A model generated the notes under the pieces. The model saw only the letters and a list, made by a program, of their open reading frames with translations, searched no databases and had not been told where the DNA came from. The position numbers and the translations under genes are program-made. A stretch of 64,000 nucleotides of DNA from Rufibacter roseus (lineage in GTDB: Bacteria > Bacteroidota > Bacteroidia > Cytophagales > Hymenobacteraceae): contig NZ_LRML01000010.1 of NCBI RefSeq assembly GCF_001647285.1, positions 62,001 through 126,000 of the forward strand. The letters run 5' to 3'. Shown in pieces: positions 35,279 to 44,109 of this stretch (position 1 is its first letter; every line of letters starts with the position of its first letter).

Positions 35279-35674
35279 ATGCTGTATACCCTGAAAAGAA
35301 CTGATGAATATAATTCAATGGCGAAACAAGTAATCAACTATGTGGAGAAATCTGGCTATGAAGATGTGAAAGCTGATTTTTCTGGATATGACAGTCCTGC
35401 TGCGCTGACTATGGTAAGCCAAGGTATTACCCTTACTCCAGACTTCACCGCCAAGAGAGGCGATAGCAAATATTACTTTGAGTTAGTGGTGAAAACCAAC
35501 GATGACAAAGAAAACAGTACTCTCGTGAGCAAGTGGAAAGCTTTAGAGTCTATTGCCAAAATGAAGGGCGGTAGCCTGAACCTTTTTGTACCACACGGTA
35601 GCTATAAGTTTGCCACCTCTCTGTTGAAAGACTATAACATAGAGGCAGACTTAATCAAAATGTCTGACCTTTAA
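35279..35674 (+). CDS. Small conserved-looking protein with a possible nuclease-like fold
   Basis: 131 residues, not recognised. No signal peptide or membrane helix. The middle reads LTPDFTAKRGDSKYYFELVVKTNDDKEN, then LVSKWKALESIAKMKGG and LNLFVPHGSYKFATSLL. The order PD, then a strand ending E-x-x-x-K, then a helix, then a strand with GS is like a PD-(D/E)XK nuclease/Holliday-junction-resolvase fold, but the usual E-x-K is not exact, so it may be an inactive relative. This is inference. The gene is isolated behind an AT-rich 1.1-kb spacer and has its own strong terminator. Confidence 0.75.
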   Translation: MLYTLKRTDEYNSMAKQVINYVEKSGYEDVKADFSGYDSPAALTMVSQGITLTPDFTAKRGDSKYYFELVVKTNDDKENSTLVSKWKALESIAKMKGGSLNLFVPHGSYKFATSLLKDYNIEADLIKMSDL

Positions 35675-35692
35675 ATAAAGATACCCCCAGAG

Positions 35693-35746
35693 AAAAGCCG
35701 TTTTGCGCTGGTTTTACGAAACCATGCCGCAAAACGGCTTTTTTTT
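35693..35746 (+). terminator. Branched terminator
   Basis: AAAAGCCGTTTTGCG and CGCAAAACGGCTTTTTTTT form a perfect outer stem with eight Ts; an inner TGGTTTT/AAACCA hairpin forms the tip. It serves the small gene at 35279 and can also act for map on the other strand. Confidence 0.92.
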
Positions 35747-35790
35747 AATCTGTTCACGGAAGGAGTATGTGCGGTACAGAAAAGTAATTC

Positions 35791-36555
35791 TCAGTCCCAG
35801 ATCTCGTTTTTAGCGGTAAGTAATATTGGAGCCTTGTCGGTTACTATAATGGTGTGTTCATGTTGGGCTACGAAGCCGCCTTTGTTACCTACCAGAGTCC
35901 AGCCGTCTTTTAAAGTATGGGCTAAAGTAGAGTGGGTGGAGATGAACGTTTCAATGGCCACCACCGAGTTTTTCTTGAAGCGGGTGCGGTTAAACTTATT
36001 GTAACAATTCAAGATTTCTTCCGGGGCTTCATGTAGGCTTCTGCCCACACCGTGCCCTGCCAAATTCCTGATCACTTTGTAGCCCGCTTTCTGGGCTTCC
36101 GACTCAATCAATCTGCCAATCTCAGCCACCTTTACCCCGTCTTTAATCTGGCCAATGGCTTTACACAGAATTTCTTTAGATGCCTGTACCAAGGGCTGGT
36201 AAGAGTGCACATCTGACCCCAACACAAAAGAACCGCCATTGTCTGACCAAAAACCATTCAACTCCGCTGAAACATCAATATTCACTAAATCACCTTCCTG
36301 TAGAATCTTCTTAGCTGACGGTACACCATGCGCTATTTCCTGGTTCACGCTAATGCAAGTCCAGCCCGGGAAACCATAGGCAGTGCGCGGAGCCGATTTT
36401 GCGCCTAGCTTTCGCAGAATTTGTCCGCCGTAGTCATCCAGTTGTTTGGTGGAGAGGCCGGGGCGCGCAAAGGCGCGCATTTCTTTCAGGGTAAGCGCCA
36501 CCGCCTCACTTACGGCCTGCATGCCTACTAGTTCTGATTCTTTGGAGATGGACAT
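35791..36555 (-). CDS. map: Type I methionine aminopeptidase
   Basis: 254 residues, the usual length. All five metal ligands are present: Asp94 and Asp105 (NIDVSAELNGFWSDNGGS), His168 (AGHGVGRSLHE), Glu202 (IETF) and Glu233 (QHEHTI), with the conserved His76 in IAHGVP. It removes the initiator Met from new proteins in the cytoplasm. In many Bacteroidota one map copy sits in the ribosomal-protein cluster; this one does not, so it may be a second copy. A TACCTTTA box about 27 nt upstream (around 36585-36592) is a fair -7 element. Confidence 0.95.
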   Translation of the reverse strand: MSISKESELVGMQAVSEAVALTLKEMRAFARPGLSTKQLDDYGGQILRKLGAKSAPRTAYGFPGWTCISVNQEIAHGVPSAKKILQEGDLVNIDVSAELNGFWSDNGGSFVLGSDVHSYQPLVQASKEILCKAIGQIKDGVKVAEIGRLIESEAQKAGYKVIRNLAGHGVGRSLHEAPEEILNCYNKFNRTRFKKNSVVAIETFISTHSTLAHTLKDGWTLVGNKGGFVAQHEHTIIVTDKAPILLTAKNEIWD

Positions 36556-36622
36556 AGCACTGGTGAATTTGTTTAGACTTAAAGGTACCTTCCTTTTTGA
36601 TGAAGGAAAGTGTATGCAGCTA

Positions 36623-37156
36623 TTATTCTGCCCGGTTGTACCACAACTGCACCAGTCCTGATTTAAACGTGCTGCTGTGGGTGAGGGTCAAGTTCTGCTC
36701 TGGCCTGCCGTCCTGGAACAGTCTGATGCCGCTGCCCAGCAGGTGTGGGATAATTGAGATGATCAGTTGGTCAATGAGGTTTTCTTTTAGCAGCGCACTG
36801 ACCACCTCGCCGCCGCCATCGCAGTAAATGTTTTTGCCCTGCTGTTGTTTTAAGCTGGAGATAAGCTCTGTCAGACTTCCGCCGTAAAATTCCACGTTCT
36901 CGTCTTGGCCCGTTTTGCTCTTAGAAAGCACGTAGCATTTTTTATCTTTGTGCGGAAACTCGGACATGCCAAATGACAGTACTTTGTCATACGTTCTTCG
37001 GCCCCAGATAAGCGTATCTACGGTATGTTGAAAAGCATGATAGCCGTAGTCCTCGCCGGGCTCTTCTACTTTTGAAAGGAAGTCAATGTTGTCGTCTTCT
37101 TTGGCAATGTAGCCATCTAAGCTCATGGCAATGTACAGAACTACTTTTCTAGGCAT
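36623..37156 (-). CDS. RibD C-terminal/DHFR-like reductase
   Basis: About 177 residues from ATG 37156 (MPRKVVLYIAMSLDGYIA). The longer frame back to 37261 runs through a putative promoter box (TATCTTTA on the minus strand, 37219-37226) and has no family likeness. Landmarks: IAMSLDGYIAKEDD (9-22), a D-x-L-I-W-G-R-R-T-Y-D segment (LIWGRRTYDKVLSF), KSKTGQDENVEFYGGSL, and IYCDGGGEVVSALLKENLIDQLIISIIP. The family uses NADPH to reduce pterin- or pyrimidine-like substrates; the exact one is unknown, as is usual for the stand-alone dihydrofolate-reductase-family paralogues. Confidence 0.9.
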   Translation of the reverse strand: MPRKVVLYIAMSLDGYIAKEDDNIDFLSKVEEPGEDYGYHAFQHTVDTLIWGRRTYDKVLSFGMSEFPHKDKKCYVLSKSKTGQDENVEFYGGSLTELISSLKQQQGKNIYCDGGGEVVSALLKENLIDQLIISIIPHLLGSGIRLFQDGRPEQNLTLTHSSTFKSGLVQLWYNRAE

Positions 37157-37397
37157 AGCTTTAGATTTGTTTAGTTTATAGAAGTCAGATTCTGCTTTTG
37201 AGAGAAAGGTTGCGTGGGTAAAGATAAAATTATATTCTGTTGTACGGACTGGTCGCGACATGTCCTATGCGGTGGCTGCTGGTTTAGCTTCTGCTACTGT
37301 TGTCATCGTTAAATTCCTCGGCGCTGATAGGGAATATTGAATAGGGCAGGCATATTGCTTCGTTGCAAAGGTTTTATCTCGGGCCAGCGTCTTTGGA

Positions 37398-37417
37398 CAG
37401 GTCACGACCTGTCCGTA
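37398..37417. repeat. GGACAGGTCRCGACCTGTCC palindrome
   Basis: 20-nt near-perfect palindrome, followed by GTACCAT. Same family as 37247-37266 and the perfect copy at 41341-41360. Confidence 0.7.
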
Positions 37418-37510
37418 CCATCAGCAATGCGTGGAGTCTCCTTTGTAAACATCCCCCTTCGCCCCGTTAAAAAGGGGAGTATCTGGAAGGCGTGCTTTAT
37501 TGTTTGACGC

Positions 37511-37546
37511 GTTTTAGCCCTGATTATCCAAAAACAGCCCTGAAAC
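37511..37546. repeat. Nested palindrome family, copy 8
   Basis: GTTTTAGCCCTG and CAGCCCTGAAAC around ATTATCCAAAAA, 12 nt beyond the SNF2 gene stop codon. Confidence 0.6.
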
Positions 37547-37558
37547 ACTCTTCTCCAC

Positions 37559-40500
37559 CTACCGGAATAGCCCCAGCAAATCCTTTTTAGAAAGCGACTT
37601 CAAAATTGCAGAATCAGTCTTAATCAAGTCGCTGGCGAGTTCTTTTTTGGTGGCTTGTAGCTGCAGAATCTTTTCTTCCACGGTGTCGGGGCAAATGAGG
37701 CGGACGGCGACTACGGGCTTCTGCTGACCAATGCGGTGACTGCGGTCTATGGCTTGATTTTCGGCGGCGGGGTTCCACCACGGGTCAACCAGATACACAT
37801 AGTCGGCGGCGGTTAAATTGAGGCCCACGCCTCCTGCTTTCAAGCTAATCAAAAACACCCGCACGTTGGGGTTATTTTGGAAATTCTCTACCCGCGCGGC
37901 TCGGTTTCTGGTTTGGCCGGTGAGGTACTCAAAGCAGATGCCCCGCGCCTGTAGCTCGGGTTTAATCAAATCCAGCATGCTCACGAACTGCGAGAACACC
38001 AGAATCTTGTGCTGCCTAGATTTGTTCTCAATCTGCTCCAGCAGCGTCTCAATTTTGGCCGAGGGGTGATCGAATCCTTCGGCATCGGGAAGCAGGGCGG
38101 GGGAGTTGCAGAGCTGCCGAAGTTTTGTGAGGCCGGTGAGTACGTGCATGCCTTGTTTGGCCAACTCATCGTCGCTTTTGCCCTCCAGGTAATCGCGCAG
38201 TTCTTTCTCATAGGCATCATACACGGCGCGTTGCTCTGGGGGCATTTCGCAATAAATCACCATCTCGGTTTTTTCTGGTAACTCAGGAGCTACCTGCTGT
38301 TTCGTGCGCCGCAAAATGAACGGACTAATCTTTTTCTGCAGTTGCTGGGCTTTTCTGAAGTCATCGAATTTGTCAATCGGCATGGAGTAGATGTCCTTGA
38401 AGTGCTGTTTGCTGCCTAGCAGGCCGGGGCAGGCAAACGAGAGTTGCCCGTACAAATCATAGGTATTGTTCTCCAGCGGCGTTCCCGTGAGTACCAGCTT
38501 ATTTCTGCTCTGCAGCAGTCGCGCCGCTTTGTACCGCTGGCTTTCCGGATTTTTAATGGCCTGCGACTCATCCAGCACAATGTAGTTGAACGGGAACTCC
38601 TTTAGCCGACGAGCCTCGGTGAGCAAGGTGCCATAGGTGGTCAACACAATATCATAGTCGTGGAAGTCTGGTTTTTCTTTGGTGCGTTGGGCGCCGTGTA
38701 AAGTGTACATGCGCAGCGACGGGGCAAACTTCTGAACTTCGGCCTGCCAGTTGAATAGCAGCGAGGTAGGCACCACCACCAGATTGGTGTTCTGGCCCAG
38801 CTTCTGCCGCTGGAGCAGGAGAAGCGCAATTACCTGCACCGTTTTTCCCAAGCCCATGTCGTCCGCCAAGCAGCCGCCGAAATTAAATTCATCCAGAAAG
38901 TTCAGCCAGTTCAGTCCCTGGTGCTGGTAAGGCCGCAGCGTAGTGTTCAAGCCGGAGGGCACCTCAACAGGCGTGATTTCCTCAAACTTGGAGAACTTGG
39001 CTCTGAATTTGGCAATTTCCTCTTTCACCGGCTGGGTCAGTACCTCTTCTTCATACAGCTCCTCTACATCAGAGAAGTTGGTTTTAGGGGTGCGAATGCT
39101 GTCTTCCACGGCCTCGCCATAGCGGAAATAGCGCGATAGTTTCTCCAGCCATTCCTGCGGAAGAATACCTTGCGTGCCATCATCCAGAGCCACGTAGCGG
39201 GTCTTGTTTTTTACCGCCTTATGCAGCTCCTTTAACTTCGCTTTTTGCTTGCCAAACCTGATATCCAAGTTTGTGTCAAACCAGTTGATGCCGCTGTGCA
39301 CGCTCAGGGTAACAGTAGCTTTGTGTGAGTTGCGCCGGTTTCCTTTCAGGTCGTTAAAGCCCAGAATAGTAATGTCCTGTTTGCGCCATTCTTCAAAAGC
39401 ATCCAGAAACCAGCTCTCGTCCAGAAACCGTTCTTTGTGGAGGTAAAAATCGAGGCGGGGCAGTTGGCCTTCAAAGTCGGGGTGCTGGCGCATAATTTCC
39501 GATACCAGCTGGAGCTCCAGCTCACTGTCGCGGGAGATGGAGAAAGCCTTGCCTTTGGAGTCGGTGGCGTAGAGTTGCTTTTTAGACAGCACCGGAATCT
39601 CCAACTCGCCGCCGTACCGCATCACGGGCAAGAGGTACACATAGCTGGCGGTTTCGGAGAGGTAGAGAATTTTCTCGCGGCGCTGGTCAAACCCCTGCTC
39701 GGCCAATTGGCTTTTGGTGGCGGGCTTAAGGTAAGAATATGTTATCTGGATGTTCTGCTCCAGGTTAGCCAGAATGCTCTCCTGAAACTCAGCGTATTTA
39801 GAAGTATGAATAAGCAGGCGGTTGCTGTTCTTCCGGAAGAAGTCAATCACGCGCAGCGTATCGGGCTGGTCGGGCAGGTACAGCGTGTTGCCCACGTGAA
39901 CGAAGTACTGGTATTTGAGATACAGCTGGTGCAGGGCGTGCGCCTTGCCGTCAATCACCAATTCCCCAGAAATTTCATAGAAACTCTGCTGCCGGTGCAC
40001 GGTCAACTGCAAGTCTGTCTTTAGCCGCTGCACCTGCACCGGCACCACTGAGGCGGCGTTCACTTTCTCCGAGGCCTGCGTGTTATGAATATAAAAGTCC
40101 AGCCCCTGCGGATTGCGCACCAGTGCCTGTAAGCCTGCAAAGTCTTGTTCGGGGTTTCCGCCGTCATAGTTGTTCTGAAAGCGGGCGATGCCAGAGAAGA
40201 ACTTCAGCTCCTCGGGGCTTTCCAGGAGCCAGACCAAATCGAGAGGCTTTACCGGAGTGAACGGGTTCTTCGGTTTGCCTTCCTTGGTGAAAGGCGCCTG
40301 AAACAGCTCTACCGTAAACTGGTCGTAATACCGGTGTTTGCCCAGCACCACCATCAGCTTAGAAGCGGCTTGGTCCGTTGCAGTTGTTAGCGAACTGTAG
40401 CGTTCAGGTTTAGGCAAAATCTGCTCCTGCAATTGGGCGGTGATGGCTGGGGTAACGGGGAAAATCTCTTTCTCCCGTGGCGTAATCTCCACAAAGCTTC

Positions 40501-40972
40501 CCTTATAGCTCAGCTGAAACAGGGCATCTAAGTTAGGTTCGTGCTGCAGACCGTAATCTTTGGCCACTGCCCGTATTTTTTCGTGCCGAAGAGGAGCGTC
40601 AAAGAAAAGGCGGAGGTGGCGGCGGTTGAGCAGGTTCAGAAGCACTTGGGCCTGATGTACACACAGCTTAGTTTTAGGAACTGCACATGAGCAGGAGACC
40701 ACCAATGCCGTCGGCAGCTGTTGTACCCGCACGTGCGCAGCGCCCGCCTCATGTGGTGTGGAGAGCACAAAAGCCGCAAAGTCTACGTCAATAATCTCAG
40801 GTTGAATCTCAGAGAAGCCATTGGCAGATGTTTCTACGTGCTCCAGGCTTTGCCGAAGAACCAGTGAATAGCTTAGGTCAGGCAGCTGGAGGTTCGGGAA
40901 AAGGTAGTCGTGCGGAAAAGGATTGGCTGCACCTTTGTTGTCTTGTCGTTCAAACCAATTCCCGTTGCTCAT
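37559..40972 (-). CDS. SWIM zinc-finger SNF2-family helicase
   Basis: 1137 residues. The N-terminal half has a SWIM-type zinc finger (C94-x-C96 ... C104-x-H106 in VSCSCAVPKTKLCVHQ) and a long all-beta/alpha region of unknown role. The SNF2 motor begins near 650: motif I DDMGLGKT, II DESQAIKN, III LTGTPLENN, then C-lobe motifs V/VI (SLKAGGVGLNLTAADYV; DPWWNPAAENQAIDRSHRIGQ). These are ATP-driven translocases that remodel protein-DNA complexes; the bacterial SWIM-SNF2 class is often linked to transcription recycling or stress. No methylase or nuclease is adjacent, so this is not a restriction or defence cluster by context. Confidence 0.94.
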   Translation of the reverse strand: MSNGNWFERQDNKGAANPFPHDYLFPNLQLPDLSYSLVLRQSLEHVETSANGFSEIQPEIIDVDFAAFVLSTPHEAGAAHVRVQQLPTALVVSCSCAVPKTKLCVHQAQVLLNLLNRRHLRLFFDAPLRHEKIRAVAKDYGLQHEPNLDALFQLSYKGSFVEITPREKEIFPVTPAITAQLQEQILPKPERYSSLTTATDQAASKLMVVLGKHRYYDQFTVELFQAPFTKEGKPKNPFTPVKPLDLVWLLESPEELKFFSGIARFQNNYDGGNPEQDFAGLQALVRNPQGLDFYIHNTQASEKVNAASVVPVQVQRLKTDLQLTVHRQQSFYEISGELVIDGKAHALHQLYLKYQYFVHVGNTLYLPDQPDTLRVIDFFRKNSNRLLIHTSKYAEFQESILANLEQNIQITYSYLKPATKSQLAEQGFDQRREKILYLSETASYVYLLPVMRYGGELEIPVLSKKQLYATDSKGKAFSISRDSELELQLVSEIMRQHPDFEGQLPRLDFYLHKERFLDESWFLDAFEEWRKQDITILGFNDLKGNRRNSHKATVTLSVHSGINWFDTNLDIRFGKQKAKLKELHKAVKNKTRYVALDDGTQGILPQEWLEKLSRYFRYGEAVEDSIRTPKTNFSDVEELYEEEVLTQPVKEEIAKFRAKFSKFEEITPVEVPSGLNTTLRPYQHQGLNWLNFLDEFNFGGCLADDMGLGKTVQVIALLLLQRQKLGQNTNLVVVPTSLLFNWQAEVQKFAPSLRMYTLHGAQRTKEKPDFHDYDIVLTTYGTLLTEARRLKEFPFNYIVLDESQAIKNPESQRYKAARLLQSRNKLVLTGTPLENNTYDLYGQLSFACPGLLGSKQHFKDIYSMPIDKFDDFRKAQQLQKKISPFILRRTKQQVAPELPEKTEMVIYCEMPPEQRAVYDAYEKELRDYLEGKSDDELAKQGMHVLTGLTKLRQLCNSPALLPDAEGFDHPSAKIETLLEQIENKSRQHKILVFSQFVSMLDLIKPELQARGICFEYLTGQTRNRAARVENFQNNPNVRVFLISLKAGGVGLNLTAADYVYLVDPWWNPAAENQAIDRSHRIGQQKPVVAVRLICPDTVEEKILQLQATKKELASDLIKTDSAILKSLSKKDLLGLFR

Positions 40973-41039
40973 GTACTTTTCAGCTTCAACTCTTTGTGAA
41001 GTAAAATTAAGAAATTAACGGGAGGCAAAATCTTCGTTT

Positions 41040-41079
41040 CTGTTTTTAAGCTAGTTTCTGAAAAATAGGTCGAAAACAG
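41040..41079. repeat. Nested palindrome family, copy 9
   Basis: CTGTTTTTAAGCTAG and AGGTCGAAAACAG around TTTCTGAAAAAT, in a divergent gap 5' of the SNF2 gene. Confidence 0.6.
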
Positions 41080-41290
41080 GTTGTGTAGAGACAGCCCAAC
41101 AATAGTTTTCTCTTTATCAAAACCAATGTTGTTTGGAGTCTTCTAAAGGGCGATTTCAAAATTATTATGAGAATGGAAGTCTCTGACTTCCTGCCTGCCA
41201 CAAAGTAAAAGCAGACGAAAAGTTTAGCAGTTGTTTCATAGAAATTCATCTGCCACTTTTTCGGAACGGAGTTCCTGCTGATTCATTATA

Positions 41291-41322
41291 CGTTTGGAGT
41301 CGCCCTTCGGAAGACTCCAAAC
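41291..41322. repeat. GTTTGGAGT/ACTCCAAAC hairpin
   Basis: GTTTGGAGTC and GACTCCAAAC arms enclose gcccttcggaa. A one-sided inverted relative (GTTTGGAGTCTTC then aaagggcga) lies at 41128-41149. Confidence 0.65.
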
Positions 41323-41340
41323 AGCGGGGGGATTGTGTAG

Positions 41341-41360
41341 GGACAGGTCGCGACCTGTCC
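41341..41360. repeat. Perfect 20-bp palindrome GGACAGGTCGCGACCTGTCC
   Basis: Every base pairs with its mirror. Two imperfect relatives lie at 37247-37266 and 37398-37417. Confidence 0.8.
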
Positions 41361-41456
41361 GCTTCGGTTGCCGTCACCTTATACTGTTGCTGTTCGGGAT
41401 TGATAAATCCGAAAGAGCGGTTATCTTTCCAGCCAATTGCACGTTAAGAGAGCCCT

Positions 41457-42377
41457 ATGGGAACTGTAGCATTTATTTTGTTTGTAACGGTGGGCGTGCT
41501 GATTTTTTACCGTTGGGCCACCCGCAAAACCCGTCGCCGGAAAAAGGTGCTGGCGCAGGAGTTTCCGGTGGAATGGCGAAAAGTTTTAACCGATAGAGTC
41601 GGCTTTTACCACACCCTCAAAACCGAGGAAGAAAAGCGCCGCTTCGAGAAAATGATTCAGCTGTTTTTAGCGGAGAAGCGGATTACAGGCATTGAAGTAA
41701 GGATAGATGATACCATAAAAGTGTTGGTGGCGGCCAGTGCCATCATTCCTATTTTCGGGTTTGAAGATTGGGAATATCCTCATTTAGGGGAGGTGCTGGT
41801 GTTTCCTGGCAGCCTGGAACGCTACAAGCACGAAGACAGCGAGGCGGTATCAGAAGTATTAGGCCGGGTAAACCCGTTCCAGAATGCCCATTACGTCACC
41901 CTCTCCAAACCTGCCCTTGAACGTGGTTTCAATGACATGGCCGACCGGCAGAACGTGGGTATTCATGAATTCGCGCACATGCTAGACCAGGCCGACGGCG
42001 AGATTGACGGTCAGCCCAAAGCCTATCTGCCCGAAGAACTATACCAGCCTTGGCAGGAAATGATGTACCGCAAAATAAAACAAATCAAGCGCGGCGAGTC
42101 AGACATCAATCCGTACGGGGCCACCAATGAGGCCGAGTTCTTCGCCGTAGCCACCGAGTATTTCTTTGAAAAACCGAAGCAGCTGGCAGAGAAGCACCCA
42201 GGCTTGTACAAAATGCTCACGCAGGTGTTTCAGCAGAACCCTAAAAGAACTTTCGGGCTTAACTTCAGAGAACTGCTAAACCCCTACGGCAAACGCTTGG
42301 GCCGCAATGAGCCCTGCCCCTGCGGCAGCGGACAGAAGTACAAGAACTGCTGCCTGCAAAAGAAGACGGCGGCTTAA
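41457..42377 (+). CDS. MtfA-like zinc peptidase (M90) with C-terminal SEC-C motif
   Basis: 306 residues. A single N-terminal membrane anchor (MGTVAFILFVTVGVLIFYRW) is followed by an MtfA/M90 domain (about 35-270): catalytic HEFAH (170-174) and a third ligand in NEAEFFAVATEYFFEKP (Glu near 226). The C-terminus adds a SEC-C metal motif, RNEPCPCGSGQKYKNCC (about 283-300), which binds zinc and often mediates protein contact. In E. coli MtfA is a cytosolic peptidase acting with the Mlc regulator; the anchor and SEC-C tail differ. The stop codon overlaps the MATE gene end by 4 nt (convergent). Confidence 0.92.
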   Translation: MGTVAFILFVTVGVLIFYRWATRKTRRRKKVLAQEFPVEWRKVLTDRVGFYHTLKTEEEKRRFEKMIQLFLAEKRITGIEVRIDDTIKVLVAASAIIPIFGFEDWEYPHLGEVLVFPGSLERYKHEDSEAVSEVLGRVNPFQNAHYVTLSKPALERGFNDMADRQNVGIHEFAHMLDQADGEIDGQPKAYLPEELYQPWQEMMYRKIKQIKRGESDINPYGATNEAEFFAVATEYFFEKPKQLAEKHPGLYKMLTQVFQQNPKRTFGLNFRELLNPYGKRLGRNEPCPCGSGQKYKNCCLQKKTAA

Positions 42378-43768
42378 ATCTTCACCGTTTTCCAGCGGCC
42401 TTTCTTGAACAGCCACCAGCTGATAACGGAGTGGAAGGAGTGGCAGAACGCAATGGTGATGAAGATACCGGTGATACCCAGGTTCCAGTACAGCGCCAAA
42501 AGGTAAGCCAACGGAATTTCAATAAGCCAGAGCACGAACACGTTGATCCAGGCCGGAGTTTTGGTGTCGCCGGCACCGTTGAACGCTTGTACCATCACCA
42601 TGCCTAAGCCGAAGAAGATATAGCCCAGCGTAATAATCTTCAGGCCTTCAGAGGCAATGGCCACTACTTCAGGGTCTGGGGTGAAGAAGCTGGCCAAGTG
42701 TTTTCCGAAGAGGAAGAAAGCTGCAGTGGCTAACCCAAGGAATATCATGTTGTAGCGAGCTGTGAGCCAGACGGAGATCTCAGCGCGGCGCGGTTTATTC
42801 GCTCCTAAATTCTGCCCCACCAGCGTAGCCGCCGCCGAAGACAGTCCCCAGGCGGGTAAGAGGGTGAACATGATAACCCGGAAAGCAATGGTATAACCTG
42901 CCAACGCGTTGCTCCCGAACTCGGCGGTTATGCGGGTCAGGAAAATCCAGCTGGCGGTTTCAATCATGAACTGTCCCATGCCCCCCGCTGATATCCGCAG
43001 AATCTTCATCACCGTCTTCCACTTCAGTTTCAGATTCTCTGTGGTGATTTTGAGTACGTGCTTGCCGTTAAACAAATGGTAGAGCTGGTACACCACGCCA
43101 ATGCTACGGCCAATGGTAGTAGCCCAGGCGGCTCCCGCCAGTCCTAAACCTTCAATAGAGCCAATCCCGAAAATAAGCAGCGGGTCCAAGACAATGTTTA
43201 TTCCGTTGGAAATCCAGAGGGCACGCATGGCCAGGTGTGGTTGCCCAGCTCCCCTAAAAGCTCCGTTAATCAGGAACAGCAGAATAATGGCCAGGTTTCC
43301 GGCGAAGATGATACGCGCATAAGAAAGGCCAATGGATATGACTTCTTCAGAAGCTCCCATCAGGCGCAGAATATCATCGGCCCAGATAAACGTTACGGCT
43401 CCCATGGCAATGGCCAGCACCGCCCCCGTTGCCAACAACTGAAACGTGGTACTTCCGGCTTGTTTGACTTTCTTTTCGCCAATTCGGCGCGCCACCATGG
43501 CCGTGCCCGCCATACTAATACCCATGCCTACCGAGTAGATAATCATGAGAACCGACTCTGTTAAGCCCACGGTTGCCAATGCCGCCGAACCCAATCGTCC
43601 TACAAAGAATATATCTACAATGGCAAACAGAGACTCCATGAGCATTTCCAGAATCATGGGCGTAGCCAGCAGCACAATTGATTTTTTGAGGCTGAGACGT
43701 GTGTAATCCTGCTCCTGCCCTTTAATGGCAGACCAGATAAGAGGCAGAAGTTCTGTGCGCGAACTCAT
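42374..43768 (-). CDS. MATE-family efflux transporter
   Basis: 464 residues with 12 hydrophobic segments in two pseudo-repeats. Landmarks: ATPMILEMLMESLFAIVDIFFVGRLGSAALATVG near the start, AMRALWISNGINIVLDPLLIFG in the middle, and AATLVGQNLGANKPRRA plus MVMVQAFNGAGDTKTP in the second half, all typical of NorM/DinF-type carriers. It exchanges cationic drugs or metabolites for Na+ or H+ at the inner membrane. The gene is convergent with the MtfA-like gene, sharing 4 nt at the ends. No regulator is adjacent. Confidence 0.94.
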   Translation of the reverse strand: MSSRTELLPLIWSAIKGQEQDYTRLSLKKSIVLLATPMILEMLMESLFAIVDIFFVGRLGSAALATVGLTESVLMIIYSVGMGISMAGTAMVARRIGEKKVKQAGSTTFQLLATGAVLAIAMGAVTFIWADDILRLMGASEEVISIGLSYARIIFAGNLAIILLFLINGAFRGAGQPHLAMRALWISNGINIVLDPLLIFGIGSIEGLGLAGAAWATTIGRSIGVVYQLYHLFNGKHVLKITTENLKLKWKTVMKILRISAGGMGQFMIETASWIFLTRITAEFGSNALAGYTIAFRVIMFTLLPAWGLSSAAATLVGQNLGANKPRRAEISVWLTARYNMIFLGLATAAFFLFGKHLASFFTPDPEVVAIASEGLKIITLGYIFFGLGMVMVQAFNGAGDTKTPAWINVFVLWLIEIPLAYLLALYWNLGITGIFITIAFCHSFHSVISWWLFKKGRWKTVKI

Positions 43769-44109
43769 AGTTTTTGAAGTAGATGGAATTGGGTGTGCTA
43801 AGCTACAAAAAGCGGCGGTTTATCTACTAGAGTCAGTAACAGCGTGTTCAGTTGCATGGGTGCTCCTGAATTCAGAATTAAAATCAAACTTTTACAAGAA
43901 AGCTGTTTTAGCGTTTCAAACCTCTGGCGCCAGCATTTACTTGTTCCGCCCAGGCTGCGTTGTTTTGTCTGTTTTAGGCCTGTTTTTGAAAAAGTAGCCT
44001 CAAAACAGCGGCGCATGCAGAACCGTTCGCTTGGAAGTAGCAAGCATTTCTATCACACAAAAGTGTGGAAAAGCAGCTTCAAGAAAAGGAGTGGGAAAGG
44101 ATAAAGGTG
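43769..44109. other. Spacer with nested palindrome
   Basis: 341 bases; apart from nested palindrome copy 10 I see no gene or other named element. Confidence 0.5.
43969..44008. repeat. Nested palindrome family, copy 10
   Basis: CTGTTTTAGGCCTG and AGCCTCAAAACAG around TTTTTGAAAAAGT. Confidence 0.72.

Larger units (their letters stand above)
37157..37558. other. Spacer rich in palindromes
   Basis: About 400 bases with no gene. It holds a palindrome variant ggactggtcgcgacatgtcc (37247-37266), ggacaggtcacgacctgtcc (37398-37417), an inverted copy of the short hairpin box (catcccccttcgccccgtta around 37447, then ggggagtatc) and nested palindrome copy 8. Confidence 0.6.
40973..41456. other. Palindrome-rich spacer
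   Basis: 484 bases with no gene but several hairpins: nested palindrome copy 9; GTTTGGAGTCTTC (41128) and its inverted relative 41291-41322; GAAGTCTCTGACTTC (about 41177-41191); GGACAGGTCGCGACCTGTCC (41341-41360). It separates the divergent SNF2 and MtfA-like genes. Confidence 0.7.

Noticed and set aside
37559-42377. SNF2 helicase and MtfA-like peptidase as a defence cluster
   Set aside because: They are divergent, lack nuclease, methylase or other defence partners, and both families have housekeeping roles.
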